From Misgurnus anguillicaudatus (Eukaryota; Chordata; Actinopteri; Cypriniformes; Cobitidae), in NCBI RefSeq assembly GCF_027580225.2, contig NC_073361.2, positions 24,694,001-24,758,000 on the forward strand: a DNA stretch of 64,000 nt, given 5' to 3'. Positions 1 through 11,400 of this stretch are shown here, piece by piece. Both the position numbers and the translations under genes were made by a program. Every line of letters begins with the position of its first letter. Position 1 is the stretch's first letter. Below the pieces are notes generated by a model, which was not told the DNA's origin, searched no databases, and saw only the letters and a list, made by a program, of their open reading frames with translations.

Positions 1-271
1 ATGCTTTTTCTTATTTTTAAACCATTTTCGCTTCGGTTTAGGGTTAGATTTGGTGTTTGCATTAGGATGTCACTTTAAGTATTGGTTTATACAATTTTTT
101 CAGATTTTTTTAATATTTTCCAAATTTTAAACCATTGTCGTCTGGCATTAATGTTAGAGTTGATTTTGGGTAAGGACGTCATTTTATGTAAATCTAATCC
201 TAAATCGAAGCGACAATGGTAAGAAAATAGGAAAAACAGTTGAGTAACCAATACATTACAATGACACATAA

Positions 272-376
272 ACAGAATTTCGTGATACGATCACGAAAAA
301 ACACGGAAATTCGTGGCAGTATCACGAAAAAGAATTAAAAAATTACGTGCCTATAGGTACGTAATTTCGTGAGACT
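272..376. repeat. Short palindromic repeat with TTCGTGA ends
   Basis: AATTTCGTGATACGATCACG near the left and TACGTAATTTCGTGA at the right, with internal inverted copies of TCACGAAA. A dyad with a CCTATAGG core lies near 352. It looks like the end of a non-autonomous DNA transposon; the family is not identified. Confidence 0.45.
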
Positions 377-385
377 GGGCTGTAA

Positions 386-636
386 GAAGCGTCACATTTC
401 CGGCTGACGTCAGAGATATTCAGGCCAATAACAATGTACAGATTAACTGGCCAATCAGGGACACAGAGCTTTTAAAATCTGTGCGTTTCAGTAAGATATT
501 GAAATCTGTAGCTACAAAAATGTACGGTATGTGGAAAATATTGCGTTTTTTGAACCATAAACCACACTAACACATTGTATTATACCAAATACACAAATAA
601 CGTTGTTTGTTAGCAATGAAATAGGTGCTCTTTAAA
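386..636 (+). repeat. Dispersed repeat A, copy 1
   Basis: From GCGTCACATTTCCGGCTGAC to GAAATAGGTGCTCTTTAAA. The same sequence, with substitutions and small indels, recurs in reverse complement at 56606-56862. Shared blocks include ACCATAAACCA/TGGTTTATGGT and GGCCAATCAGGGACACAGAG. Class unknown. Confidence 0.7.
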
Positions 637-1664
637 ACGTCCTATTTATGTGATTGCATAGGAGAAATTATATCTATCAACAATTGTGCTTTTGTGTCTC
701 ATGAAAGACAGAAAGTCCTTGAAATGACATTAGGGTGAGTAAATAATGACAGCATTTTCCTTTTTTGCCTTTAAGATTCAAGCAAAAGGAAAATATAAAG
801 GTGTAGGAAGCTTTCCATTTGTTGCATTAAAATGTATATCCTTATAAATTATTCACTTTTACTTATGTCAGTTACTGCATGCACAGAGCGGGCAGATATT
901 CCCCGAAGATGTCCTGTCACCAGAGATGTGATATATAAAGAGAAAGACAGAGAGACAAATACAGACAAAAAGATGGAGGGAAAACGTAGTGAACCTCTCC
1001 TGCATTTCTATTTCAGCTCTTGTGTGTACAGGCAAGCCATCACAAACACCCCCCCACACTTCTTCACACACCCCAGGCAGTGTGCCTGATTGTCTGTCAG
1101 CCATTGTTGGAGGCGGCTTACACAGTAGAGACATCTCATTTACACTCCCTGCCACCACATTCAGACATGTGAAATGTAATGTCATTTTTTGGTAGGCGAC
1201 ACGGTTTATGCGAGCTCTTGCGTGGGGAGGACCAGCTGGCAAAGGGGAAAAATGGTGGCCTTTTTCCAAACGCAGTAAGAGTATTGATTTGACCTTCATC
1301 TTCAAATACCAAACATTGGGGTTTGGTTTAATGGGGCCTGTTGTGTTTGTTCAGTTTGTGTTCCTGTGTCCGTAACGCGACTTCCTGTCTGGCGGAGTGA
1401 GGTGAATGTAGCACCATGTGACTTTGACCCACCTCTCCGATCCAGTTGAGCACAAGTAATTGTACCTGACAACGGGTGATGTAATCCAAGGTCTTCACTG
1501 GTGCAGAAAAATTGCACTTAACTCATACGCTAAAGCAAACTGAAACATTCAACCGACTGCTAGTCTACACACAGGTTGAGGAAAACAAAAGGCTCTTAAG
1601 CCACTATAATGCGGTACACTGGGAATCGATGCAAAAAGCCAATAATGAACAGTCACAGGGACAA

Positions 1665-1790
1665 TCCACCTGAAGCAACCTGGGGTTGAGTGCCATATGA
1701 AAGGCTTAATATGATGTGCTCTATATACAGGTCTTGAACCTGTAACCTTCTGGTTAAAGGCCCTGATTTAAAAGAGATGGGTTCACAGAA
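1665..1790 (-). repeat. tRNA-derived SINE remnant
   Basis: Read on the minus strand, GGTTACAGGTTCAAGACCTG matches a polymerase III B box (GGTTCAAGACC), preceded by a degraded A-box region (GGGCCTTTAACCAGAAG). Ends are uncertain. Confidence 0.45.
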
Positions 1791-2059
1791 ACATTTAACA
1801 TCTTTTTTAAAATGAATGCATAAAGAAAATTTAAGGATGAAAAGAGCCACTTGTTTTATAAAAAGTATGCATCTCTTTACGCATCATTAGCCCATATGTG
1901 ATATTATTAATCTACGTATAAATTAAAGCCATGCAGGTAGGCTATAAACAACATAAAAACATTTTTTGTACTTAACTATCCCTTTAAACTATTAATCACC
2001 ACCAGCCTTGATGCATAAAAGTTCAACAATTTTATAATAACCTAGACTGCTAAGACTAC

Positions 2060-2329
2060 AAGTCTGCTTATTTACATTTGCACCCCTGACGCACGGCTGC
2101 GCGCGCGCACAGCCTTGACACACGCACGCACGCACACGCACGCATGCTTGCACACGCGTGACGCCCCCTTCATCAATCGTGCATGGACACAGATCAGCTC
2201 TCTCACTCACTTCAGTATCTGACTCTCGTGCTCGTAGTCGCGCTGTTTCATCGCTCCTCTCCAGCGCGCTCTCCGGCTCTCCAGCCCAAGTTTACGCACA
2301 GGGATGCGGGCGCGCAAAGCAGCTTGAAT
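2060..2329 (+). promoter_or_regulatory. CpG-rich 5' region of the Eph gene, probable promoter/5' UTR
   Basis: GC and CpG content rise sharply here against AT-rich surroundings, ending at the exon 1 start. It begins with alternating purine-pyrimidine runs (GCGCGCGCGC near 2100, ACGCACGCACGCACACGCAC near 2123). No clear TATA box sits at a defined distance. Position and composition suggest a CpG-type promoter and 5' UTR. The transcription start cannot be placed from sequence alone. Confidence 0.4.
2099..2160. repeat. Alternating CG/CA simple repeat (Z-DNA-prone)
   Basis: A run of GCGCGC and (CACG)/(CGCA) units just upstream of exon 1. Strict purine-pyrimidine alternation over about 50 bp is the pattern that favours left-handed DNA under supercoiling. 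Its position next to the probable promoter is notable. Confidence 0.6.
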
Positions 2330-2417
2330 ATGGGTCTCGTTAGGATTTATTCATTTTTTATTCATCTTCACTTATTGGTTTTGGGTCAAGCTTTAAGGAC
2401 TTATCCGGATAATGAAG
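2330..2417 (+). CDS. epha4-like: Eph receptor exon 1: signal peptide
   Basis: Encodes residues 1-29: start, a hydrophobic stretch ([14 protein letters not shown]) and the mature N-terminus RTYPDNE, followed by the donor AAG|GTAAGC. The start at 2330 has A at -3 and G at +4, and it puts the hydrophobic core where a signal peptide needs it. The 88-nt coding length and phase 1 end suit the first coding exon of Eph genes. An in-frame ATG at 2183 would add 49 residues and bury the signal peptide, so I prefer 2330. Confidence 0.82.
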
Positions 2418-5400
2418 GTAAGCTGTATAACATTCGCTGTCATATAGATATAGCTTTGGATGCGTACGCTGATCGCGCGTGGATTGCTGTGGGATATGAG
2501 GAATCTATTAATGCGTTTGACAACATGTGCGTTTGTCTATAAAACTGAATTCTTTAAGTAAATTATATGTTTTAGAGTTAGATTTAAACATTTATCAATT
2601 AAACACGAAGTGCTGAATTCAACATGCTCATGGAGATCTTCTGTTTGTTTTTGTTATGCTGTAACGATTTTACAATTCCTTTGCATTGTAAATAATTCAA
2701 TAATTTGTATCTACATTGCTAAAATTGAAATCTACGAGTTGAAATTAGTAAAAACAGGAGTTTTTTACTGGGAAAAACTGTTCTTGACCTCAGTTTAGGG
2801 AGTTTGTCAAGGACGCAAGTGCTGAAAACACTCAATGTATGTTTGAAATAATTAAATATGCAAAAACTTTTAACTTAAATGAGGCTTTAAGTAGTTTCAG
2901 GACATAAAACAAGCTTTATTTGTAAGCAAGTGTACTAGTGTTGAGTGGGTTAAGGTTTGCGAGTCGTTTTGGAGACCCATAATGCCAAATGCATATGACA
3001 CCCAAAATGCTTAATAAACAATGAATTATAAAAGATCAAAACTCCCCAAAAGACTTCATAAAGCACATTATTAAACTGAGGGAAATCATTTATATGAGCA
3101 ATTATAATCTTTATTTTCTTCTAAAGAAGTGACCGGTGAAATGAATAGGTCAGGGACAGTAAAGGTTTTGGAATGTTATGTCATGACATCAGATGCAATA
3201 ATACAGTAATTTATGATTGACATGGCACCTGACTTTATAAGATAAAATTTACAGGATGACTGAATTTTAGAAACACAAAGTGAGCCCTCAAATATCAGAC
3301 AATAAATTAACCTCACTGGATTAATATGGGTTTACTTCACATTGTTTCGAGATTAGGATTAAGTCATGTATTGTGCTGTTGTCAAAAGGACTGTTCAATG
3401 GTGGATTTAATACACATTTAGGCAAAATGTCTGATGGGATTTTGTATAGAGTATTTAGTGAGGATGTCTGCGGGTAAAGAAAGAAGTCAAAAGTCCTGGT
3501 TTCACAGAGGTTTGGGGTTTGGTTTATGTACAAGTGTAACTGGGATTGCGCTTATGTTATATGCACTTCCCATAAACACCAGCTGGTGGTATCCCTGAGG
3601 TTATTTTCACTACAGGTTATGTGACTGTTGGTGTACAAGTTAATATCTATGTATGAGTGTCTGCACATTGTTTATTAACTTCTTGGTCTAGCATTTTTGT
3701 GCCTTGTAAGCATTTTCTATAACGGCGTTAAAGATCCCCTATATCGACATATGTTTGATTTTTTTCCTCTGGCCGAACTTAAAGACATCATCTCAGATCA
3801 GCACATGTTTAATGCTAATGCCCACATTGGTTTTCCATTCCGATTCCAAATGACCGACAGCGTATTTTCTGCTCTTGGGTTACATTACTGCAATGCTTGG
3901 ATATTTACACCCCTCGGGATTTCATAAAGACCAAGATGTTGCAGAAATGTGTTGACACTTATTTAATAGCCAAAAGCATGATTTTCCTTCACATCCCAAA
4001 AAGACTACATTTGCAAAAAAGATTCTTGGCTGTATCTTTATGGATTCCTGTATCCTGAGGAGACATTTGGGAGGCTGTGATTAAGCTAATAAAAAATACG
4101 CTTAATATAAAAACTTTGGCTTTAAATGATCATATTTATCTGAAAGTAACATAACAGTGAGGTGAATATTTTACATGCTATTTAAAATGCATGCTATGGG
4201 AGCAATGCAAAGGTTGTAGGTTCAATACCCAGAAATCACACACTAATAAAAAGTCTTATGAAATTATTTTAATCAAAAAGTTACTTTGGATAAAATTGTA
4301 TCTCTGTTGCATGAATGTAACTGTATATTGAAGTGTCATATAAGCATTTGTATTAAAAGCTTCAATGTGTTATAAATGCAATAAATGATTAAATTCATGT
4401 TCCAGCTCTTTTAAGGTATAATTACTTGTATAATTATATATAATAATTAATTATATATATGCATGGCATTCAGCATTAAGAATTTGGGCTGTTTAAATTT
4501 TTTTATCTGTTTAATAAGCACCTTCAGCTGCCCTCGTGTTTTGCTAGTTAGCACTAAGGTTCCCCTCATTAGCGCCTTCATTGTGTGCGTTCCTACTGCA
4601 TTTAGTGACGGTTTCTCATCTGCTTTTGTTTCCCTGCCCGCCACTCCGGCAGAGAAATTAGCATGAGAAAAACACTTTTTATGTTTCATTCAGCTGCACT
4701 CAAAGCCTCTGTCTCACGTTCTTGCTCCGTTCCTCTCACCGTCCCTTACAGCTACTGAAATATAGAGAAGTCTGGATTTGCATGTATCTTGTTTGAGGGT
4801 TAATGAAGTCTGTAGATTAGTGTAACCTGTGGCCTTGGTTTTGTTTTCTAATGGAATGAGCTATTTTTCCCTCTTGTTAGTTGAAGAAGGTTTAAAACGT
4901 GGATATTTCAGTCTTTAGGTGCTTGTCTTGTGTCTTTAGTTGTGAAAGTTGTGTTCAATTTAAAATCTGCTAGATGTATGTGGTGTATATAGTATATTAT
5001 ACCACGGGGCTCTGGAATGCTTTATTCTGATTGGCTGAGAAATGTTCCATCAGTGTTGATTATTTTTCTGTAAACCACACACCCTACCTGTTAAAAGTCT
5101 TAAAAATTGACACCAGAGCAATGTTTGTGGTAACCGTGGTATAAGCGGAATAATTGTGGAAAAATTGCTTTGCGTCATGGCGCATTACCACCTTGCGTGT
5201 GCATTATTTTTGAATAATTCAACATCCTCATCAATTATTCCTTACCAATATTATTGTTTTCTGCTATTTGCAACACGATTCATATATATTTGATCTTTTT
5301 CAGCGCATTCGAGCCATTAAAATATGTAAAATAGAAATTTACTTCCAATACTCGACACAGCATTTCTGCTTCCCACCATGCAAGCTTTGCATGAACGTGT

Positions 5401-8400
5401 TGAGTAGAGTAAGTACATGTTAAAGGGTTATTTTCAAAAAGGAGAGATGTGTGTTTAATATTCTGTATGTGTATTACTGTATGTTGGGTAAGCTTTGACT
5501 TTTACCAACGTGATAAAGAGTGGTGCTTAGGTTGAATATGTAAAATATACGCTGTACCGTATGTTGTTTAACTCAAAAGGCAATACCTGTGCAAATGCAA
5601 GTGGAGTTATCCATCTCTTCAGATGGCTCATGACATGAGGTGGGATGAGATATGTGGGATGAAATGTCATTTTTAGAATAAAGGTTTTGAGTGCTTTGAT
5701 TTTGCTTTTGTGCTACTAAGTTTTGCAAACCTGATGTTTTATTCTGTAATGCTTTTTTCGGATTTAAAAGGGTACCTCCCCCTGTAAAAAAAGTATGCTT
5801 TTACACCTAAAGAGTTCGTATGAGGACAAAATGGTACCAAAATGAATCAAAATGCTTTAAATCTATTGAATCAATATATAAATGTGCATTCATCTTTGCC
5901 ATGTTATATTAATTCAGTTGACTACTGGTATACACTGATGAAAAAAATGAAACATTAATGGCGTTAATCACAACACTTACCACATATTAATAACACAGTC
6001 TTTGTTGCTGTCATCCTTGAGACGTTGTCGTTGAACTTTTTTGACAGCGATCAGCTGTAAAATGTTTTGGTCCTGCTCGATTTTTGTTGACTTTAAGTAA
6101 AATAATGGAAAGTTTTTCATAAGATCCGCCGGGGTCAATGTGGAAGCATTGAACAAGCAACAACCGAAATTTTTCTTTGCCCGAGTGCCTCTCACGTTAA
6201 TTATTCGATTTTGATGGCTTACGTTTCTTCCCCACCACAGAAAATCACCACATGTTTATCAATGCCATCAAAAGTATTATTTTGTTTTTGTTTGTTTGTT
6301 GATCATGAAGTACAAAGTAGATGAGGAAAACTAGGACTCTGTGTGTATTCAACGTGCCGCCATTGTTGTTTACAATGCGTGGAATGGTGCGCTGTGATTT
6401 GTTGAGCAGATTTATTGCATTCTGCAGAGAAGGAGGACCGGCGTTTATCGTGTTTTGGGAAAATATCATAATAACACGGCGAATATCGGATTTTGCGTAA
6501 AACGAAGAATTTACTTTTAAATACTGACCAGATACAAATACTGATTTTGGCGGTTACTATAAAAAAGGTGTTTATCGCGTTTTGGAACCAAACTCTTCAT
6601 ATATACATGTACCTAATGGTACTTATTGCAGTCTAAAAAAACTGGGTTATTTTCAGCCCAGCACTGGGTCAAAAAGAGACGCGCCCAGCAGCTGGGTTGA
6701 AATTAACCCAGAAAATGTTTATATTTGACCCAACAATAGGTTAAAACAACCCAGCATTTTGTTTACCCAGCATGGGTTAAATAACAACCCAGCTGTTGGG
6801 CTTATCCCTTTTTGACCCAATGCTGGGCTGAAAATAACCCAGATTTTTTTTAAAGAGTACCCCCAGTGACAGCTACGGTAGGGATAATTTTTTCTCATAT
6901 TTTGTTAATCCCTGCGCCTGGAGAAATGTTCCTTGTTACCTTTCAATTTTATTTATCTAACCTGCCATTTGCGTATCTATTTTGCATAACCGTCAGATTC
7001 TTTTCAATACCCAAAGTACATTTTTCCTCCATTATCTAAATCTCCATGTCAAACTAATGCCTCAGTTGGAAGTAGAGGATCGATTTAAGTAGATATCTCA
7101 CCTCTCCATCAGCGGGTCACAAGGCATCATGTTTTATCAGCCGCCCTTTTGTATGAAGGTTTTACGTGTTTACTTTTAAGATGCTTCATCTCTGTCAGGT
7201 AATAAGACGTGATTAAAAAAACGGATCCCCGGCGTGGACGTGTTCACAATGCCCTTTTAGCCGCAGACAGCTTTGATCTGTTATTATTGTGCTTCACCTT
7301 CATTTACATGCTCTCTGTTCATGCTGCTGGCCCGATACTTAGCCTTAATGCGGTCTAATGTATGAGATGGTGTGAATTTTGTTGTGCACATCTCATTAAC
7401 AGCGCTGTGCTTATCGCCGGTGGTCTTCTCTCATGGGGGTTTGCAGCTTGGCCGCTCTGATTCCTAAGAGGTTTTATTGGATCGGACCCCTGCAAATAGT
7501 TAACGTTGGGTTTAATTGCTTAGAGACCTATTAAGAATTTGATTGTTGGTTCACGCATATAATGCCAAGCTTTTATGCCCAGAAAGCATTATGTGTTGAG
7601 AATTCTTGTTTAAAAATTTCTGTTAGGAAGAACAGCCGCAAAGGTCATTCTTTACCAATGCGACCCTGTTTAATCTCCGTAATTATGACTACTGTTGTGT
7701 TGCTGTTACCTGTTGCAAAACCTCTTGAGATCTTGTAGATCATTACAATGCTTGTGAAGCTCGACTACTGGGTGACTGCGCAGACATACATGCAGCAGGT
7801 GTGGTCTGTGCTTCTAATGAGGCATCCCAAGTGTCTTTCATGCTGTCCTTTGCTAACTAACCCACACGGGTCATGATTTCATGCCCTTTCTGCCAGTAAC
7901 CTGTTTACAGCTCTCATCATTAAACAGACCTCGGCGTGGCCCGTCATTCGTGTCTGACACATTACACACGTTGTTAGGTTGCGAAATGGCCCTGGGGTCC
8001 ACGGCCTAATTCGCAAGCTGATGTGGTTGCTGGGTAAAGGTGATGGATGCGATTATTTTTCTGTGTTTGAAGAAATTATAAATACTGTGACTCTTATAGG
8101 GGTACTGTCAGAATATTGAATAAGTGTTGGAACCAACCGGACACAGTAATATTGATTCAACCAATGATGTGAACCTGAGTAATTGGTGGTGGAAAAATGA
8201 CACGCTTCACCTTAAAGCGACGCTCCACTTTTTTGGAAATACGCTCATTTTCTAAGCTCCCCTAGAGTTAAACATTTGATTCTTACCGTTTTGGAATCCA
8301 TTCAGTTGATCTCCGGGTCTGGCACTAGCACTTTTAGCATAGCTTAGCACAATCCATAGAATCTGATGAGACCATTAGCATCACGCTTAAAAAAATAACC

Positions 8401-11400
8401 AAAGAGTTTCGATATTTTTCCTATTTAAAACTTGACTCTTCTGTAGTTACATCGTGTACTAAGATCGACAGAAAATTAAAAGTTGCAATTTTCTAGGCCA
8501 ATATGGCTACGAACTATAGTCTCATTCTGGCGTAATAATCAAGGACTTTGCTGCCATAACATGGCTGTAGGAGGCGCAATGATATTACGCAGCGCCTGAA
8601 AATAGTCCCCTGCCACTGAAAGTTCCTAAGGGGACTATTTTCGGCTGCTGCGTAATTTTTACGATGTAACTACAGAAGAGTCAAATTTTAAATACGAAAA
8701 TATCAAAACTCTTAGGTTATTGTTTTAGGCACGATGCTAATGGACTAAACAGATTCAATGGATTGTGCTAAGCTATGCTAAAAGTGCTAGCGCCAGACCC
8801 AGAGAGATCAGCTGAATGGATTCGAAAACTTTAGGGGAACTGGAAAATTAGCTTAAAAAAAGTGGAGTGTCCCTTAAAAAAAGTGTTTTGGATGCTCCCA
8901 CAAATGTATATTCCCAGTTACATCTTACTAATAACATGCTAGCTTTGGTGTGCACATGATAGAAACTTTATGAGATGCAATTTTTTAATTTTGTCATGTA
9001 AAATGTCTGCTTTGAGTGTATTTATTCTTTCTTCTGAGTTGCTGTAGCACCATTTTCCTCAACTGAGGTTACCCAGACAGCAGACGACTCCGGACCCGCA
9101 TCAGAACTGCTGACTTTGGCGCGGATCCAGTCTGGAGTCTTCTGCTGTTTGGGTATTATCTGGAAATATTTTAAGTGTCTGGAGGTAAGATGTAATTATC
9201 TGTTTGTTGTAGCTACAGAAGAACAGCTCTGCACGGTCCCTCCAGCTTCCAAACTGTAGGTCATAACTTCTTGTCAGTAAACTCTCCTGCTCATTAATCT
9301 CCATTTGTACGCTTGGAGGCCGAAACTACTATAACCCAGATTTTCCTAGAACATCCTTGAATGTTTGAAACTCGCAAGAACATCTTCATTGAGTCGTCAG
9401 TGGAGATTAGATCAGTAAGAGCTGTCAAGCTAGTATAGTATGGGCGGTCTCTTATTTGGACATGAGTATATGACTGTGAAGGTTGTGCAGGACGGACTGG
9501 ATCTCTGTGACCTGTTGAGACCGAATATAAGGTATTTTATCGGCCTCTCTGTAGAGACTCACACAAGCAGTGACTGACAGGACCTGCTGACTGCATATCA
9601 GATATGCCCACTTCTGCCAGGAGAGCTGTACGATACCAATCTCTTTCAATAGATTTGCTTTTTCTGTGCTTGGATTAGATACAGTGAAAATTGTAATGGC
9701 TTGGCAGGCTCTGTGTAAGCAATCTTGTCTTTTTATTTGAACTGTAAGAAATCTGATATTCAGGAAACTTAGTAGAAGACTGAAGTGTGTAATTTTTGAT
9801 GTTTAATAATTGCTGTTTGGTAAATTGCTTGTGATGTTGCTTTTTTTCTAAGTCATTTTGCATAAAAGTGTCTGGTAAATGAGTAAATGTTGAGTACTTT
9901 TTCCTAGTTCACCTTAATATGCCAAGACAACTATAAGTAAGCAATTTGTCGTTTGAAATAATGGTAAAAAATAAAAATTTGTCCCAAGCTGTTACTGGGC
10001 CCCTGTTAAGGTACAGATGTGTATACATTTGGTACTAATATGCAGTGTTGAGGGTAACGCATTACAAGTAACATGCAATACTTAAAGGGGGGGTTTAATG
10101 GTATTTCAAGCATTCTGACTTATTAACACAGTTATAGAGTTGTTTCCTCATGCTAAACGTAGGCAAAGTGTCAAAAATGCAGTTGGGCGTGTTTCAGAGT
10201 ATTTCTGTCCCGAATGCACTTCGCCAGGGTTCGTACAAGTTTCGGCTATTTTTTGTCGATTACGGTACTAACTGACGTTTCAGGGGTTTTCGATACGTAT
10301 CACTTCTTTATATGGGCTTCCGCCGGAAAACTTCCCCCGGAAAACCCCGCCCAGCCGTCAGTCAGCGGGAGACGCTAGAGCTTGCTAACAGCTTATCACG
10401 CCACTCAGCCTTGTTTAATTTCAAAAGTCAACAATGAAGTGTGTTTTTGGATGTAAGGAGAAGACATCCAGCCTTATGGAAACAATGGATATAGTTTATT
10501 ATCCGGATGAGCAGCGGAGTTTTGCGTGTGTGTTTGATGCGCTGGATTTTCAGAACCGGGTCATGACGAGTTACACGTGGTAAGTAAGACTTCTGTCTTA
10601 TGTTGGAAATAGGCGCGTGTATATTATATAAATGACACGAACATGTAGTGAATCATAAGTTAAAACAGTGTTGTATAGTGTTGTATGACTCGTACTCGCT
10701 CCTCCCGTGTTATAACTCCTCCTTCTGCATTTTTTCGTACGTTATCGGAAAGATTCGTAAAGCTAATCTTTTTTTTATAAATCTGATTAAACTAAAGACT
10801 CTTCAGAGATATAAAGGATGTCATACTACCCCATAGGTACTCCAGATTAATATCAGAAATGCAGAAACAGCGTGTGTTACGTGAGCTTTAATAATATTGC
10901 TTTTCTGAAGTAACGAGTAAAGTAACGCATTACTTTATGAATGTACACATTAAAATTTGAGTTACTTTTTTTTAAAAGTAATGCGAGTTACTTTTCAGTT
11001 TAATAAATTAGATGTAAAAACAAGGTACTACATTAAACTGAACGTATTAATGTAGAATTACACACTATATGCGTGAACAGTTTCAGTCAGAAATGGAGAT
11101 GGCAGACCAAAGCTTGACATTTTTGCGATGGAAATATGCAATTTCTGAATTCAGAACTTTTCAGTCATAAAACACCTGCAAAGTAAGAAAAAATAACGCA
11201 AAAGTAACTTGAAAGTAATGTAAGCATTACTTTCCATCAAAAGTAACTAAGTAACGCAATTAGTTACTTTTTGGGGGAGTAACTTAATATTGCAATGCAT
11301 TACTTTTAAAAGTAACCTTCCCCATCACTGCTAATATGTACATTTGAGGAACTAATGTGCACTGTTTGGTACCAATATGTAAGGACAGTACCTCCTGAGG

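Larger units (their letters stand above)
1..2059. other. 5' flank without a gene; repeat remnants
   Basis: No convincing coding exon on either strand. The stretch holds a palindromic AT-rich repeat (about 270-375), one copy of a dispersed repeat (386-636), a fragment of a foldback end (about 700-770) and a reverse SINE remnant (about 1665-1790). The 145-codon open frame on the minus strand at 868-1305 has no recognisable domain. Confidence 0.5.
5762..6905. mobile_element. Nested transposon cluster 1 (outer GGTACC-type repeat)
   Basis: The outer repeat starts near 5762 (AAAAGGGTACCTCCCCCTGT), resumes at about 6600-6634 (ATGTACCTAATGGTACTT) and ends at about 6855-6905 (GAGTACCCCCAGTGACAGCT, GATAATTTTTTCT). 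The same end sequence occurs at 11440-11465 (GCCCAGTGACGAG, GGATAATTTTTTTTCT). It is split by two other elements, at about 5840-6598 and 6635-6852. Confidence 0.6.

Noticed and set aside
868..1305. 145-codon minus-strand frame upstream of the Eph gene
   Set aside because: No recognisable domain, no splice signals of note, and overlapping frames of similar length on the other strand. Likely chance.
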